From Salinimicrobium sp963709775 (GTDB lineage Bacteria; Bacteroidota; Bacteroidia; Flavobacteriales; Flavobacteriaceae): a stretch of 64,000 nt of DNA. A program made the translations under genes and the position numbers. Each line of letters begins with the position of its first letter. Within the stretch, counting starts at the first letter, position 1. Positions 28,610-36,911 of the stretch are shown in pieces. The stretch lies in assembly GCA_963709775.1 (NCBI GenBank), contig CAVPXS010000010.1, positions 60,587 through 124,586 of the forward strand, written 5' to 3'. The notes under the pieces are model-generated. The model ran no database searches. It was given only the letters and a program-made list of their open reading frames with translations, and was not told where the DNA came from.

Positions 28610-29315
28610 AAATAAGATAAAAACCTTGCTTGAAGAGAGGGAAATAAAGCCTTCTTCTCAAAGTTGGGATCGTCTCGAGCAGCGGCTTGAGAAAAAGAAG
28701 AAGGTGAGAAAACCTTACCTGTTATGGATCAGTTCCGCAGCAGCCGTAGCCGTGATCTTCTTTACCCTGGGCACGTATTTTAATGCTCCGGTAACTTCGG
28801 AAGGGCCGCAGGTGGTGGAGCAAACTTCAGAAGAGCCGATTTTTGAGGAAAAAATTCAGGAGCCTGAGGTAATTCAGCTGGCTACTTCAGAAGGTGAAGG
28901 AGAACAAAAGGAACCTGAAACAGAGAAAAAATCTTCAGCTGAAAAACCTTCCAAAAATGTCATTTTTGAGACCCCTGTTGGAGATACTTCCGAAGAAGAA
29001 AGCTTGCTGGCTTCAGAAATTTCTTCAGAAGCAATTGAAGTCGTAAAACCTGAAAATGAATTGCTGCTGGCCGAACATAAAAAGGAAATATCTGAACCTG
29101 AAATACCTTCCGAAGTTAGTGATACCGAAGTGGAAGCTCTTTTATTGCTGGCATCTGCCGAATTAAAATCTGATCCTGCCTTTACCGTGGACTCAGGGGA
29201 TTTACTTCACCAGGTAGAATACGAACTGGACCAGTCGTTTAGGGAAAAAGTATTTGAGGTTGTAAAAGAAGGACTTTCCAGGGCAAAAACTGCAGTCGCA
29301 AACAGGGATTTTTAA
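28590..29315 (+). CDS. Single-pass membrane protein, probable anti-sigma factor
   Basis: There is a short cytoplasmic N-terminus (about 48 residues with WDRLEQRLEKKKK), then one membrane helix (LLWISSAAAVAVIFFTLGTY, about residues 44-65). A long acidic periplasmic region rich in Glu, Ser and Pro follows, which looks disordered. No zinc-binding anti-sigma motif (HxxxCxxC) is present. Overlap with the sigma gene by 20 bp and the topology argue for an anti-sigma or sigma-regulating role. No enzyme domain is visible. Confidence 0.7.
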   Translation: MGSEKFENKIKTLLEEREIKPSSQSWDRLEQRLEKKKKVRKPYLLWISSAAAVAVIFFTLGTYFNAPVTSEGPQVVEQTSEEPIFEEKIQEPEVIQLATSEGEGEQKEPETEKKSSAEKPSKNVIFETPVGDTSEEESLLASEISSEAIEVVKPENELLLAEHKKEISEPEIPSEVSDTEVEALLLLASAELKSDPAFTVDSGDLLHQVEYELDQSFREKVFEVVKEGLSRAKTAVANRDF

Positions 29316-29377
29316 TCAAATAATTCATCAATCAATCAATTAACGGGCTTTTTACAGAAGCCTAAAAAATTAAAATC

Positions 29378-30400
29378 ATGAGAAATATTACATTTTTAAT
29401 GCTCTTAACTCTTTGTTCCTTTGTTGTTAATCCTGCTGTGGCACAGGAAAAAACAAACAGTGAAAAGATCGAACAGCTGGAAAAACAAAAAGAGCAGATC
29501 ATCGCCGAGGAGAAGGAAGCTCTTAAACTGGAGGTAGAAGCTATTAACAGGCGTGCCCAGGCCAAGGAAATCGACTGGGAAGAGGCCGAAAAATTGAAGA
29601 GTGAGGCGGCAAGGAAACACGCTATGAATATCCAGAACAGGGTAGCGATCATTGATAACCAGATCGCCCTGCTCACCCGGGAAGAGGGAGCCGAGGAATT
29701 TGAGTGGGAAGATGAGGAGGAGGAAGATGATGATGATCACTGGTACAACAAAAGCAAGTACAGCCGTACCTCTACTCACCTTGTACTAGCCGTGGGATTC
29801 AATAATGCACTTACCGAAGACCAGTCTATCAATGATTCTGACTTTAAAGTAGGAGGCAGTCGTTTTTTCGAACTTGGAATTGCATGGAGAACCCGCGTTT
29901 TTGAACAGAGTAACTTTATGCGCCTTAGGTATGGGTTTTCATTCCAGTTCAATGGTTTGAAACCTACAGACAACCGTTTCTTTGTAGAAGATGGGGATCT
30001 CACTATGCTGGAAGAATATCCACTTGACCTGGACAAGTCGAAATTCAGGATGGACAATCTTGTATTTCCTGTTCATTTTGAATTTGGTCCTTCTAAAAAA
30101 GTTGAAACGCCGCGCAGTGTTTGGTTTTCAACGCATAACAAACTTAAGATCGGCCTTGGGGGCTACGCCGGTGTAAACCTGGGGGAACGTCAAAAATTGA
30201 AATATGAAGAGGATGGAGAAAAGGTGAAGGAAAAGCTTAAAGGAGATTATAATACAAATGACTTTATCTATGGGCTGAGTGGTTACCTGGGCTGGGGAGA
30301 TGCTTCCATCTATGTGAAATATGATCTCAATCCAATTTTTAAAGATCCAAACCCCGAGATGCGTAACATTTCTATAGGGTTGAGATTTGATGCGAACTAG
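29378..30400 (+). CDS. Outer-membrane beta-barrel protein with N-terminal coiled coil
   Basis: After the signal peptide (ending AVAQE), residues about 25-110 form a charged coiled coil (EKIEQLEKQKEQIIAEEKEA), then a strongly acidic linker (EEEEDDDD). From residue about 130 come alternating beta strands (LVLAVGFNNAL, FMRLRYGFSFQFNG, KLKIGLGGYAGVNLG) ending in ISIGLRFDAN, the pattern of an outer-membrane barrel. It is the third gene of the sigma operon, 62 bp after the second. It may be a target or sensor of that system; function is not recognised. Confidence 0.7.
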   Translation: MRNITFLMLLTLCSFVVNPAVAQEKTNSEKIEQLEKQKEQIIAEEKEALKLEVEAINRRAQAKEIDWEEAEKLKSEAARKHAMNIQNRVAIIDNQIALLTREEGAEEFEWEDEEEEDDDDHWYNKSKYSRTSTHLVLAVGFNNALTEDQSINDSDFKVGGSRFFELGIAWRTRVFEQSNFMRLRYGFSFQFNGLKPTDNRFFVEDGDLTMLEEYPLDLDKSKFRMDNLVFPVHFEFGPSKKVETPRSVWFSTHNKLKIGLGGYAGVNLGERQKLKYEEDGEKVKEKLKGDYNTNDFIYGLSGYLGWGDASIYVKYDLNPIFKDPNPEMRNISIGLRFDAN

Positions 30401-30490
30401 GTTTAATTACCAGACCATTTAAAATTATTGACTCATCAATCTAAATTTATTTTGGAAGGTTTTGCCAATTTTTTGAAATGAATGAAATAT

Positions 30491-30507
30491 CCTGAAACAT
30501 GTTCAGG
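30491..30507. repeat. REP-like palindrome
   Basis: CCTGAAACATGTTCAGG is a near-perfect palindrome related to the repeats at 1014-1083. It lies between the barrel gene and the terminator at 30552. Confidence 0.45.
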
Positions 30508-30551
30508 GTGAGGTGAAACTAATTTTTTAGACGGTCTGATATTAGAATTTG

Positions 30552-30585
30552 AAGGGATTTCCAAATAGGAAATCCCTTTCTGTTT
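30552..30585 (+). terminator. Terminator of the sigma factor operon
   Basis: Stem AAGGGATTTCC (30552-30562) pairs perfectly with 30568-30578 around a 5-nt loop. It is followed by TCTGTTTT. It lies 150 bp after the barrel gene and just before the dnaG promoter. Confidence 0.7.
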
Positions 30586-30600
30586 TATGGTTATATAATG

Positions 30601-30608
30601 TACATTTG
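30601..30608 (+). promoter_or_regulatory. -7 element of dnaG
   Basis: TACATTTG is a perfect TAnnTTTG match, 23 bp upstream of the dnaG ATG. A TTTCTG about 18 bp further upstream could serve as the -33 element. Confidence 0.5.
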
Positions 30609-30631
30609 AGGAAAATTTCCGCAGTAAAAAA

Positions 30632-32584
30632 ATGATCTCTAAATCTACCATAGACCGTGTTTTTGAAGCCTCCCGTGTAGAGGAGGTGCTTGGCGATTTT
30701 GTTAATCTGAAGAAGTCGGGCAGCAATTACAAAGGCCTTAGCCCGTTTAGCGATGAACGTACTCCAAGTTTCATGGTTTCTCCTGTGAAGCAGATATGGA
30801 AAGATTTTTCCAGCGGGAAAGGAGGAAATGTGGTGGCTTTTTTAATGGAGCATGAACATTTCACTTATCCCGAAGCCATCAAGTACCTGGCAAAGAAGTA
30901 CAACATTGAAGTTGAAGAGACAGAGCAGAGCCAGGAGCAAAAAGAGCAGGCAGATGAGAGGGAGAGCATGTTCCTGGTTTCGGAATTTGCTGCAAAATAT
31001 TTTCAAAACAATCTGCTAAAGACTGAGCTGGGAAAAGCCATTGGTCTGAGTTATTTCAGGGAACGGGGATTTACAGATGAGACCATCAAGAAATTCAGTT
31101 TGGGTTACTGCCTGGATGACTGGAACGCCTTTACCAATGAAGCCCTTAAAAAGGGTTACAAGCTGGAATACCTGGAAAAAACCGGGCTGAGTATTGTAAA
31201 AGAGGATAAGCAGTTTGACAGGTTTAAAGGTCGGGTAATGTTCCCTATCCAATCCATGAGTGGTCGTGTGCTGGGCTTTGGTGGTAGGATACTTACCAAC
31301 GATAAAAAAGCAGCAAAATACCTTAACAGCCCCGAAAGTGATATTTACCACAAGAGCAAAGTACTTTACGGGATCTACCATGCAAAGCAGGCTATTGCCA
31401 AAGAAGATAATTGCTACCTGGTAGAAGGCTACACAGATGTGATCCAGTTTAACCAGGCAGGGATTGAGAATGTAGTTTCCTCTTCGGGTACGGCTTTGAC
31501 TCCTGAGCAGATAAGGTTGATCAACAGGCTCACAAAAAATATTACGGTACTTTTCGATAGTGATGCTGCCGGTCAACGGGCATCCATTCGCGGGATTGAC
31601 CTTATCCTGGAGCAGGGGATGAACGTGAAGGTTTGTGCCTTTCCGGAAGGGGAGGACCCCGACAGTTTTGCCAAAAAGAATTCTGAAGAAGATATAAGGC
31701 TGTACCTGAAGGAAAATTCAAAGGACTTTATCAATTACAAAGCTTCCCTCTTGATGGAGGAAGCTAAGAACGATCCCGTTAAAAAGGCTTCCCTAATTCG
31801 GGATATGGTGAGCAGCATTTCAAAGATCCCCGATAATATTCAGCAGGAAGTTTACGTGCAGGAAACCTCCCGCATCATGGATATTTCTGAAGAAGTGTTA
31901 TTTACCACCCTTGCCCAACTGGGAGGTAAGGCCCAGGGGAAACCGGCTGCCAAAAAGACCCAGCAGTTTGAAGTAGTAAGGGATGATCCTGCGCCGCGGG
32001 TAAAGGTTGACGAGTTGTATGTGCTGGAGCGAACCATTATTAGTCTTTTGCTGCACTACGGAATGATGGAGGAAGATTTTGAAGACCTGGTCGTTAAGGT
32101 AGACGATAAAGGGGAAATTACTCTCGAACCCGAGATGGTAACAGCGAAGGTTTATGAAAAGATCTTTCTTGATCTACAGGAAGATGAAGTAGCGTTTGCC
32201 AATGAACATTTCCAGAAGATCTATCAACTGGTTATCCAAAAATACAACGAGGAAGAAGAATTTTCCATTGACACTTTTATAAATGGGTTGCAACCTGAAA
32301 ATGCTTCGGAAGTAACAAGTATTTTAATGGATGAAGAGCAATATGTTCTTCATGACTGGGAAAGGATGGAAATATTTGTAAAGGGGAAAAAAGCTGAAAT
32401 TGGTCGCCTGGTAAATGAGACAATTCTCGCTTTGAGAAGATACCTGGTGAACCGAAAAATTAATGAACTGAACCGGGAAATAAAAGAAGTTCCCCCGGAG
32501 GAATCCATGGGAATCCTTCAGGACATTATGGATTACATTTCTCTAAAAAAGGTGCTGTCGGGCAAACTTAACCGGGTTATGTAG
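30632..32584 (+). CDS. dnaG: DNA primase
   Basis: It synthesises RNA primers for replication. Order: degenerate N-terminal zinc-binding domain (residues about 32-66), RNA polymerase domain with the TOPRIM motifs LVEGYTD and LFDSDAAG, and a C-terminal helicase-interaction region to residue 650. At the four positions where E. coli DnaG has the zinc ligands Cys-His-Cys-Cys, this protein has Ser37, Ser40, Asp58 and Ser61 with the exact original spacing, so zinc binding is lost while the fold is kept. I recall the same change in other flavobacterial primases. The 3' end overlaps the convergent response-regulator gene by 8 bp. Confidence 0.95.
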   Translation: MISKSTIDRVFEASRVEEVLGDFVNLKKSGSNYKGLSPFSDERTPSFMVSPVKQIWKDFSSGKGGNVVAFLMEHEHFTYPEAIKYLAKKYNIEVEETEQSQEQKEQADERESMFLVSEFAAKYFQNNLLKTELGKAIGLSYFRERGFTDETIKKFSLGYCLDDWNAFTNEALKKGYKLEYLEKTGLSIVKEDKQFDRFKGRVMFPIQSMSGRVLGFGGRILTNDKKAAKYLNSPESDIYHKSKVLYGIYHAKQAIAKEDNCYLVEGYTDVIQFNQAGIENVVSSSGTALTPEQIRLINRLTKNITVLFDSDAAGQRASIRGIDLILEQGMNVKVCAFPEGEDPDSFAKKNSEEDIRLYLKENSKDFINYKASLLMEEAKNDPVKKASLIRDMVSSISKIPDNIQQEVYVQETSRIMDISEEVLFTTLAQLGGKAQGKPAAKKTQQFEVVRDDPAPRVKVDELYVLERTIISLLLHYGMMEEDFEDLVVKVDDKGEITLEPEMVTAKVYEKIFLDLQEDEVAFANEHFQKIYQLVIQKYNEEEEFSIDTFINGLQPENASEVTSILMDEEQYVLHDWERMEIFVKGKKAEIGRLVNETILALRRYLVNRKINELNREIKEVPPEESMGILQDIMDYISLKKVLSGKLNRVM

Positions 32585-33215
32585 GTTTTATTTGTAATAA
32601 GCGGGATTGGTTAATTAGATCGGCAAGATTATCTACGCGTAATTTTTTAAGAAGCCTGGTTTTATAGGTGCTCACCGTTTTTTCGTTAATCTTTAAAGCT
32701 TCGGCAATATCTTTATTTCTTTTTCCGGTGGAGAGTAGGTTGAGTACTTCAATTTCCCTTGTGGAGAGCTTTTTATAACGGGAAACAAGGTTATTTGATC
32801 TTGTAGTACCCGAGTTGATCTTTTCACTGATCTCCTTGTTGAGATAAATTCCTCCCCTTGCCACTTGATGTACTGCCTCCAGAAGAATGTCTGTAGAGAC
32901 CGTTTTTGAAAGATAAGCAGCGGCACCTGCTTTAATTGAGTTCAAAGCATACATTTCTTCGGGATGACAGCTTAGGATAAGGATTTTTGTGCCGGGATTT
33001 TCAGATTTTATGGTTCTGAGAGCCGTAATTCCATTTATCTCCGGCAAATCGATCTCGAGGATCAGTACATCGGGATTTTTGTTTTTTAGAGCCCTGAAAA
33101 GATCCTTCCCGTTGGTTACTTTCCCTACTACTTCGTACACACCTTCCTTTTCCAAAAGTGAGGAAATACCCATTCGGGTAATAGGATGGTGATCTGCAAT
33201 TAAAATTTTAGTCAT
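32577..33215 (-). CDS. LuxR/NarL-family response regulator with altered receiver domain
   Basis: Receiver domain at residues 1-120, LuxR-type HTH at about 148-205 (LSTREIEVLNLLSTGKRNKD..TVSTYKTRLLKKL). The usual phosphoacceptor Asp four residues before the conserved Pro58 is Glu54 (ILEIDLPEING). The second acidic-pocket residue is His9 (ADHHP instead of DDHP). The conserved Lys (YLSKTVS) remains. It may therefore be locked in an active-like state or switch without phosphorylation. No histidine kinase is nearby. It is convergent with dnaG and 140 bp from nadE; the target genes are unknown. Confidence 0.88.
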   Translation of the reverse strand: MTKILIADHHPITRMGISSLLEKEGVYEVVGKVTNGKDLFRALKNKNPDVLILEIDLPEINGITALRTIKSENPGTKILILSCHPEEMYALNSIKAGAAAYLSKTVSTDILLEAVHQVARGGIYLNKEISEKINSGTTRSNNLVSRYKKLSTREIEVLNLLSTGKRNKDIAEALKINEKTVSTYKTRLLKKLRVDNLADLINQSRLLQIKPT

Positions 33216-33355
33216 CGTTCGAATTTTAGCACAAGAAATTTCACAGACTATACTTTCATAACCGTTTGATTATTAGATTTGAATCGTAAAGTCAGGGGGA
33301 GAATGAAATTTACTGCCTTATTCTCTCGAAAAATAATTTTTTCGATTAACTGCAA

Positions 33356-34144
33356 TTATTTTAGGTCAAGAGGAATATTGCAAACCGGGATGGGCTCCAT
33401 TTTATGTTTGTTAGCCCTATGGCGCATCTTATAGATCCTGAAAACTTCCTGCTGGCGTCCCGAAAAATCTTCTTCGGTCTTTCCTGCTTCAGCTTCTTTC
33501 ATGGCCCATTCAAGCTCATCATAACTGGCGCCAATTTGATCTTCATCACTTCTGCTATCGCCAAAAAGACCATCGGTAGGTGCGGCAACTACAATGCTTT
33601 CGATGACATCCAGTTCTTTGGCGATCTCGTAAACTTCACTCTTCATAAGATCGGCAAGAGGGCTAAGATCCACTCCGCCGTCACCATATTTTGTGAAAAA
33701 GCCTACTCCAAAATCTTCTACTTTGTTGCCGGTTCCTGCTACGAGGTAGTTGTGCAGTCCTGCAAAATAATACAGGGTAGTCATTCGTAATCTTGCACGC
33801 ACGTTGGCCATGGCCAGGTGTAGCTTTGGACTTTCTTCGGCCTGTGGCACAGTTTTGCTAAATGTGTCAAAGGTTTGAGTAAGATCCACCTGTACATCGG
33901 TCACGTTCGAAAACTTCTTTTTTAAATGTGTGATATGTTCCTGGGCGCGGGTGACCTGCTCGAGTGACTGGTGGATGGGGAGTTCTACACAAAGAGTCCT
34001 CATTCCTGTTTTAGCGCAAAGTGCAGAAACAACAGCCGAATCCACCCCACCACTAACCCCAACCACAAAGCCATTCATTTTAGCGTTAGCAGCATAATCT
34101 TTTAGCCAGTTTGTGATGTGGTCAATTACTTGTTTAGTTTTCAT
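33356..34144 (-). CDS. nadE: NH3-dependent NAD synthetase
   Basis: It amidates nicotinic acid adenine dinucleotide to NAD with ammonia and ATP. The ATP-pyrophosphatase P-loop is VGVSGGVDSAVVSALC (about residues 28-43). GTGNKVEDFGVGFFTKYGDGGVD supplies the substrate-binding loop. No glutaminase domain is present: 262 residues, the short form. A TATATTTG -7 element lies on the minus strand at 34186-34193. A hairpin (TCGAAAAA / TTTTTCGA, 33326-33345) after the stop could end transcription but lacks a T run. Confidence 0.93.
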   Translation of the reverse strand: MKTKQVIDHITNWLKDYAANAKMNGFVVGVSGGVDSAVVSALCAKTGMRTLCVELPIHQSLEQVTRAQEHITHLKKKFSNVTDVQVDLTQTFDTFSKTVPQAEESPKLHLAMANVRARLRMTTLYYFAGLHNYLVAGTGNKVEDFGVGFFTKYGDGGVDLSPLADLMKSEVYEIAKELDVIESIVVAAPTDGLFGDSRSDEDQIGASYDELEWAMKEAEAGKTEEDFSGRQQEVFRIYKMRHRANKHKMEPIPVCNIPLDLK

Positions 34145-34185
34145 AATAGTTGGTGAGTTTGTGCCGGAAACAATATCTTTGTTAA

Positions 34186-34193
34186 CAAATATA
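34186..34193 (-). promoter_or_regulatory. -7 element of nadE
   Basis: On the minus strand this reads TATATTTG, a perfect TAnnTTTG match, 41 bp upstream of the nadE ATG. The -33 element is unclear. Confidence 0.45.
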
Positions 34194-34248
34194 GTTTTTC
34201 GGTCAAGTTTCTCGAAATAGCGCGCGTTAAACCATTCTTAATTTGCTC

Positions 34249-35208
34249 ATGCTTAAAAAAATCTTTCTTATCTGTCTGGTTGCCACTTTGTTTTCTTGTG
34301 CCGAAGATGATGGGAGGGAAGAGGAAATTGCAAACATCCCGGTGGAACTGGATGTCCAAAGATTTGATCAACGCTTTGCACGTGCAACGGCCGATAGCCT
34401 TCCTGCTCTAAAAAGGGATTTTTCGTTCCTCTTTCCGCGGCAGTATCCCGATATTCTTTGGGTGGAAAAAATGAATGATACCATTCAGCTGGAGTTGAAT
34501 AAAGCCGTGGCCAACGAATTCCCAGATCTTAAGAAGACCGAGCAGGATCTTGAAAGTCTTTTTCAGCATATAAAATATTATTTTCCGCAGCGCAAAATTC
34601 CCAAGGTGATTACCCTTACCAGTGATGTTGATTATCGAAATCAGGTAGTGTGGGCCGATTCGCTGCTACTAGTCGCTCTTGACACCTATCTGGGCATGGA
34701 TCATCCACTATATGCGGGCGTGCAGGATTACATCAAAAAAGAAATGCGAAAAGAGCAAATTTCTGTTGATGCTGCCGAGGCTTTTGCACAAACCGTGGTG
34801 CCGCGGCCCAGTTCCCGGGACTTCCTTGCGCACATGATCTATTATGGAAAGATCCTTTACCTAAAGGACTTGTTGGTTCCTTTCAAGACCGATGCACAAA
34901 AAATGACATTTTTGCCCGAAGAAATGACCTGGGCAGAAGCGAATGAAGACCAGGTTTGGAGGTATTTTGTGGAGCGGGAATTGCTCTATTCCTCAGATTC
35001 AGACCTGTATACAAGATTCCTTTATCCTGCACCTTTTTCAAAGTTTTACCTGGAACTGGATGCCGAAGCTCCGCCGCGTCTGGGGCAGTTCATAGGCTGG
35101 CAAATTGTAAAGCAATACATGGAAAAGAATGATGTTTCTGTAGAAGAGATGGTACAGAAAGATGGAGGAACAATTTTTAAACAATCAAATTATAAACCCC
35201 AGAAGTAA
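34249..35208 (+). CDS. gldB: Gliding motility lipoprotein GldB
   Basis: A lipoprotein (lipobox TLFSCAED) of 319 residues needed for gliding and colony spreading in Bacteroidota. Family features are DVQRFDQRFA near the N-terminus, SFLFPRQYPDI, the RDFLAHMIYYGKILYL block and the PPRLGQFIGWQIVKQYM segment near the C-terminus. ATG 34249 is used; the TTG at 34243 is only two codons upstream. The stop overlaps the gldC start (TAATG), so the two are coupled. gldB next to gldC is the order known from gliding flavobacteria. Presence suggests, but does not prove, gliding or a type IX secretion system. Confidence 0.92.
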   Translation: MLKKIFLICLVATLFSCAEDDGREEEIANIPVELDVQRFDQRFARATADSLPALKRDFSFLFPRQYPDILWVEKMNDTIQLELNKAVANEFPDLKKTEQDLESLFQHIKYYFPQRKIPKVITLTSDVDYRNQVVWADSLLLVALDTYLGMDHPLYAGVQDYIKKEMRKEQISVDAAEAFAQTVVPRPSSRDFLAHMIYYGKILYLKDLLVPFKTDAQKMTFLPEEMTWAEANEDQVWRYFVERELLYSSDSDLYTRFLYPAPFSKFYLELDAEAPPRLGQFIGWQIVKQYMEKNDVSVEEMVQKDGGTIFKQSNYKPQK

Positions 35209-35546
35209 TGGCTATAAAAAGGAAATCAAATATAAACATCAACGTATCCCTGGACGAGAACCGTGTGCCCGAAGAGCTTCACTGGAGCGCCGAAGATGGT
35301 GGCGTGGAAAACCAGGAAGCAAAAGCAATGCTGCTTTCCATGTGGGATGCAGAACAAAAAGAAACTCTAAAGATCGATCTTTGGACCAAAGATATGCCAC
35401 TGGACGATATGAAAATGTTCTTTCATCAAACGCTGGTTACCATGAGTGATACTTTCTTTCGTGCTACCCAGGATGAGAAAATGCGCGACACTATGAAAGA
35501 TTTTTGCGAGTTCTTCGCAGACAAAATGGAGCTGAAGAAGAAGTAA
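35208..35546 (+). CDS. gldC: Gliding motility protein GldC
   Basis: A small soluble protein of 112 residues, matching GldC in length and in INVSLDENRVPEELHWSAED, LWTKDMPLDDMKMFFHQTL and the C-terminal DFCEFFADKM. Its biochemical role is not known; in Flavobacterium johnsoniae loss reduces gliding. It is translated directly after gldB (one-base overlap). A convergent hypothetical gene ends 13 bp downstream. Confidence 0.92.
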   Translation: MAIKRKSNININVSLDENRVPEELHWSAEDGGVENQEAKAMLLSMWDAEQKETLKIDLWTKDMPLDDMKMFFHQTLVTMSDTFFRATQDEKMRDTMKDFCEFFADKMELKKK

Positions 35547-35559
35547 GCGGAATATTTTT

Positions 35560-36237
35560 TTAGGGAAAAATTGAATTCCAGTATTCAGGATGAAGGAGGG
35601 AGACGAGCCAGTCTGGACGATATTCTCCATTCCTTACTAGTGCTTGTCCATTAGGTTTTATTAAAGCGTACGACCCGCACAGGGTGGGATCCTTGAAAAT
35701 TAAATTTCTGAAGAAGTTATTATTGTCCTGAAAAAAATATTCGTCAGGGGAATTTGGTTTATTTTTTAATGTTAATCCTTCTTCGAATAGATAGATATAA
35801 ACCACATTTTCATATTCGTTGAAGATGGATTTCCGAATCGGTTTTAAAAAGGATTTCCTTTCTCTAATTCTACTCTTATTCCAGGTGTTTGAACTCCTGG
35901 AGCTACAAAGGTCATCTTTAAATACATATCCTATGATCAGGATAGAATTCTCCTCAAATTGCTGGCCGCTTATCCGCTCCAGGTTCCTCAAAAGCGGAAG
36001 GTAATTCAATGAATATCTACTATATAAAGGACTGGAAAGGGAAAGGTTTCTTTTACCATTTTCAATATGATCCCATCGAGCAAGCTCATTTTCTTTACTT
36101 CTCCATTTTTGCATAAAATCAATTTCTGAAATTGATTTCCCTTCTTCATCCAAATAAACCCTCTCTGGCTGAATTTCTTGGGTACTGGCACATGATATTG
36201 TAAGAATTGCAAATAGGAGAACGAAGAAAGATTTCAT
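35560..36237 (-). CDS. Hypothetical lipoprotein
   Basis: I do not recognise this family. It is a 225-residue protein with a lipoprotein signal (LLFAILTISCAST, Cys16). The mature part is mixed charged/aromatic with no clear repeats, containing ILIIGYVFKDDL, VVYIYLFEEGL and two later cysteines or so. It is convergent with gldC (13 bp gap) and 56 bp from engB, which it follows in the minus-strand direction. It probably sits in the outer or inner membrane facing the periplasm. Confidence 0.6.
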   Translation of the reverse strand: MKSFFVLLFAILTISCASTQEIQPERVYLDEEGKSISEIDFMQKWRSKENELARWDHIENGKRNLSLSSPLYSRYSLNYLPLLRNLERISGQQFEENSILIIGYVFKDDLCSSRSSNTWNKSRIRERKSFLKPIRKSIFNEYENVVYIYLFEEGLTLKNKPNSPDEYFFQDNNNFFRNLIFKDPTLCGSYALIKPNGQALVRNGEYRPDWLVSLLHPEYWNSIFP

Positions 36238-36293
36238 GAAGCATTAAGATATGAAATGCAATATAGAAAATAATTTTAAAGAGGGGGGAATGG

Positions 36294-36902
36294 CTATTTC
36301 TGCGGCAGCAGATTATCATTGATGCTCTGGATATAATTCAGAACATCTTCGCTCCCCATTCCGTTTGCCGAAGAGGTGACAAAAAACTGAGGCATTTCTG
36401 TCCAGGTTTTTAGCATCTCTGCCTGGTAATCATTAATATTTCGTTCCAAAGCTTTGGGTTTCATTTTATCTGCTTTGGTAAAAATGATACAGAAAGGCAC
36501 CTGGTGTTCTCCAAGCCAGCTCATAAATTCCATATCAATGGGTTGAGGTTTGTGACGGCTGTCAATAAGCACAAAAGCACAGATCATTTGCTCCCGCTTC
36601 TCGAAATACTGCGTAATAAACTTCTGAAAAGTCTTTTTTGCCGTTTTTGATACGCGGGCATAACCATAGCCCGGTAAATCTACGAGGTACCAGCTTTGGT
36701 TGATCAAAAAGTGGTTTATAAGCTGAGTTTTTCCCGGCCGGCCTGAAGTCTTTGCAAGATCTTTCCTGTTGGTAAGAGCATTGATAAGTGAGGATTTCCC
36801 AACATTACTGCGGCCAATAAAAGCATATTCGGGCAGCCTGGTTTCCGGACATTTAGAAACATCAGAATTGCTAATGACAAATTCGGCCGATTTGATCTTC
36901 AT
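36294..36902 (-). CDS. engB: Ribosome biogenesis GTP-binding protein EngB/YsxC
   Basis: A small GTPase needed for large-subunit assembly. G1 is GRSNVGKSSL (about residues 28-37), the G3 region is DLPGYGYA (about 74-81), G4 is TKADK (about 140), and G5 is in VTSSANG. The 202-residue length is standard. It follows the alpha/beta hydrolase gene by 9 bp on the minus strand, suggesting cotranscription. Confidence 0.94.
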   Translation of the reverse strand: MKIKSAEFVISNSDVSKCPETRLPEYAFIGRSNVGKSSLINALTNRKDLAKTSGRPGKTQLINHFLINQSWYLVDLPGYGYARVSKTAKKTFQKFITQYFEKREQMICAFVLIDSRHKPQPIDMEFMSWLGEHQVPFCIIFTKADKMKPKALERNINDYQAEMLKTWTEMPQFFVTSSANGMGSEDVLNYIQSINDNLLPQK

Positions 36903-36911
36903 GGGGTGGTT

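Noticed and set aside
31016..31576. 186-codon minus-strand frame opposite dnaG
   Set aside because: dnaG TOPRIM motifs are on the other strand; no supporting features.
33274..33345. Possible small RNA between nadE and the response regulator (TAGATTTG followed by a TCGAAAAA/TTTTTCGA hairpin)
   Set aside because: No -33 element at proper spacing and no T run after the hairpin; more likely the end of the nadE transcript.
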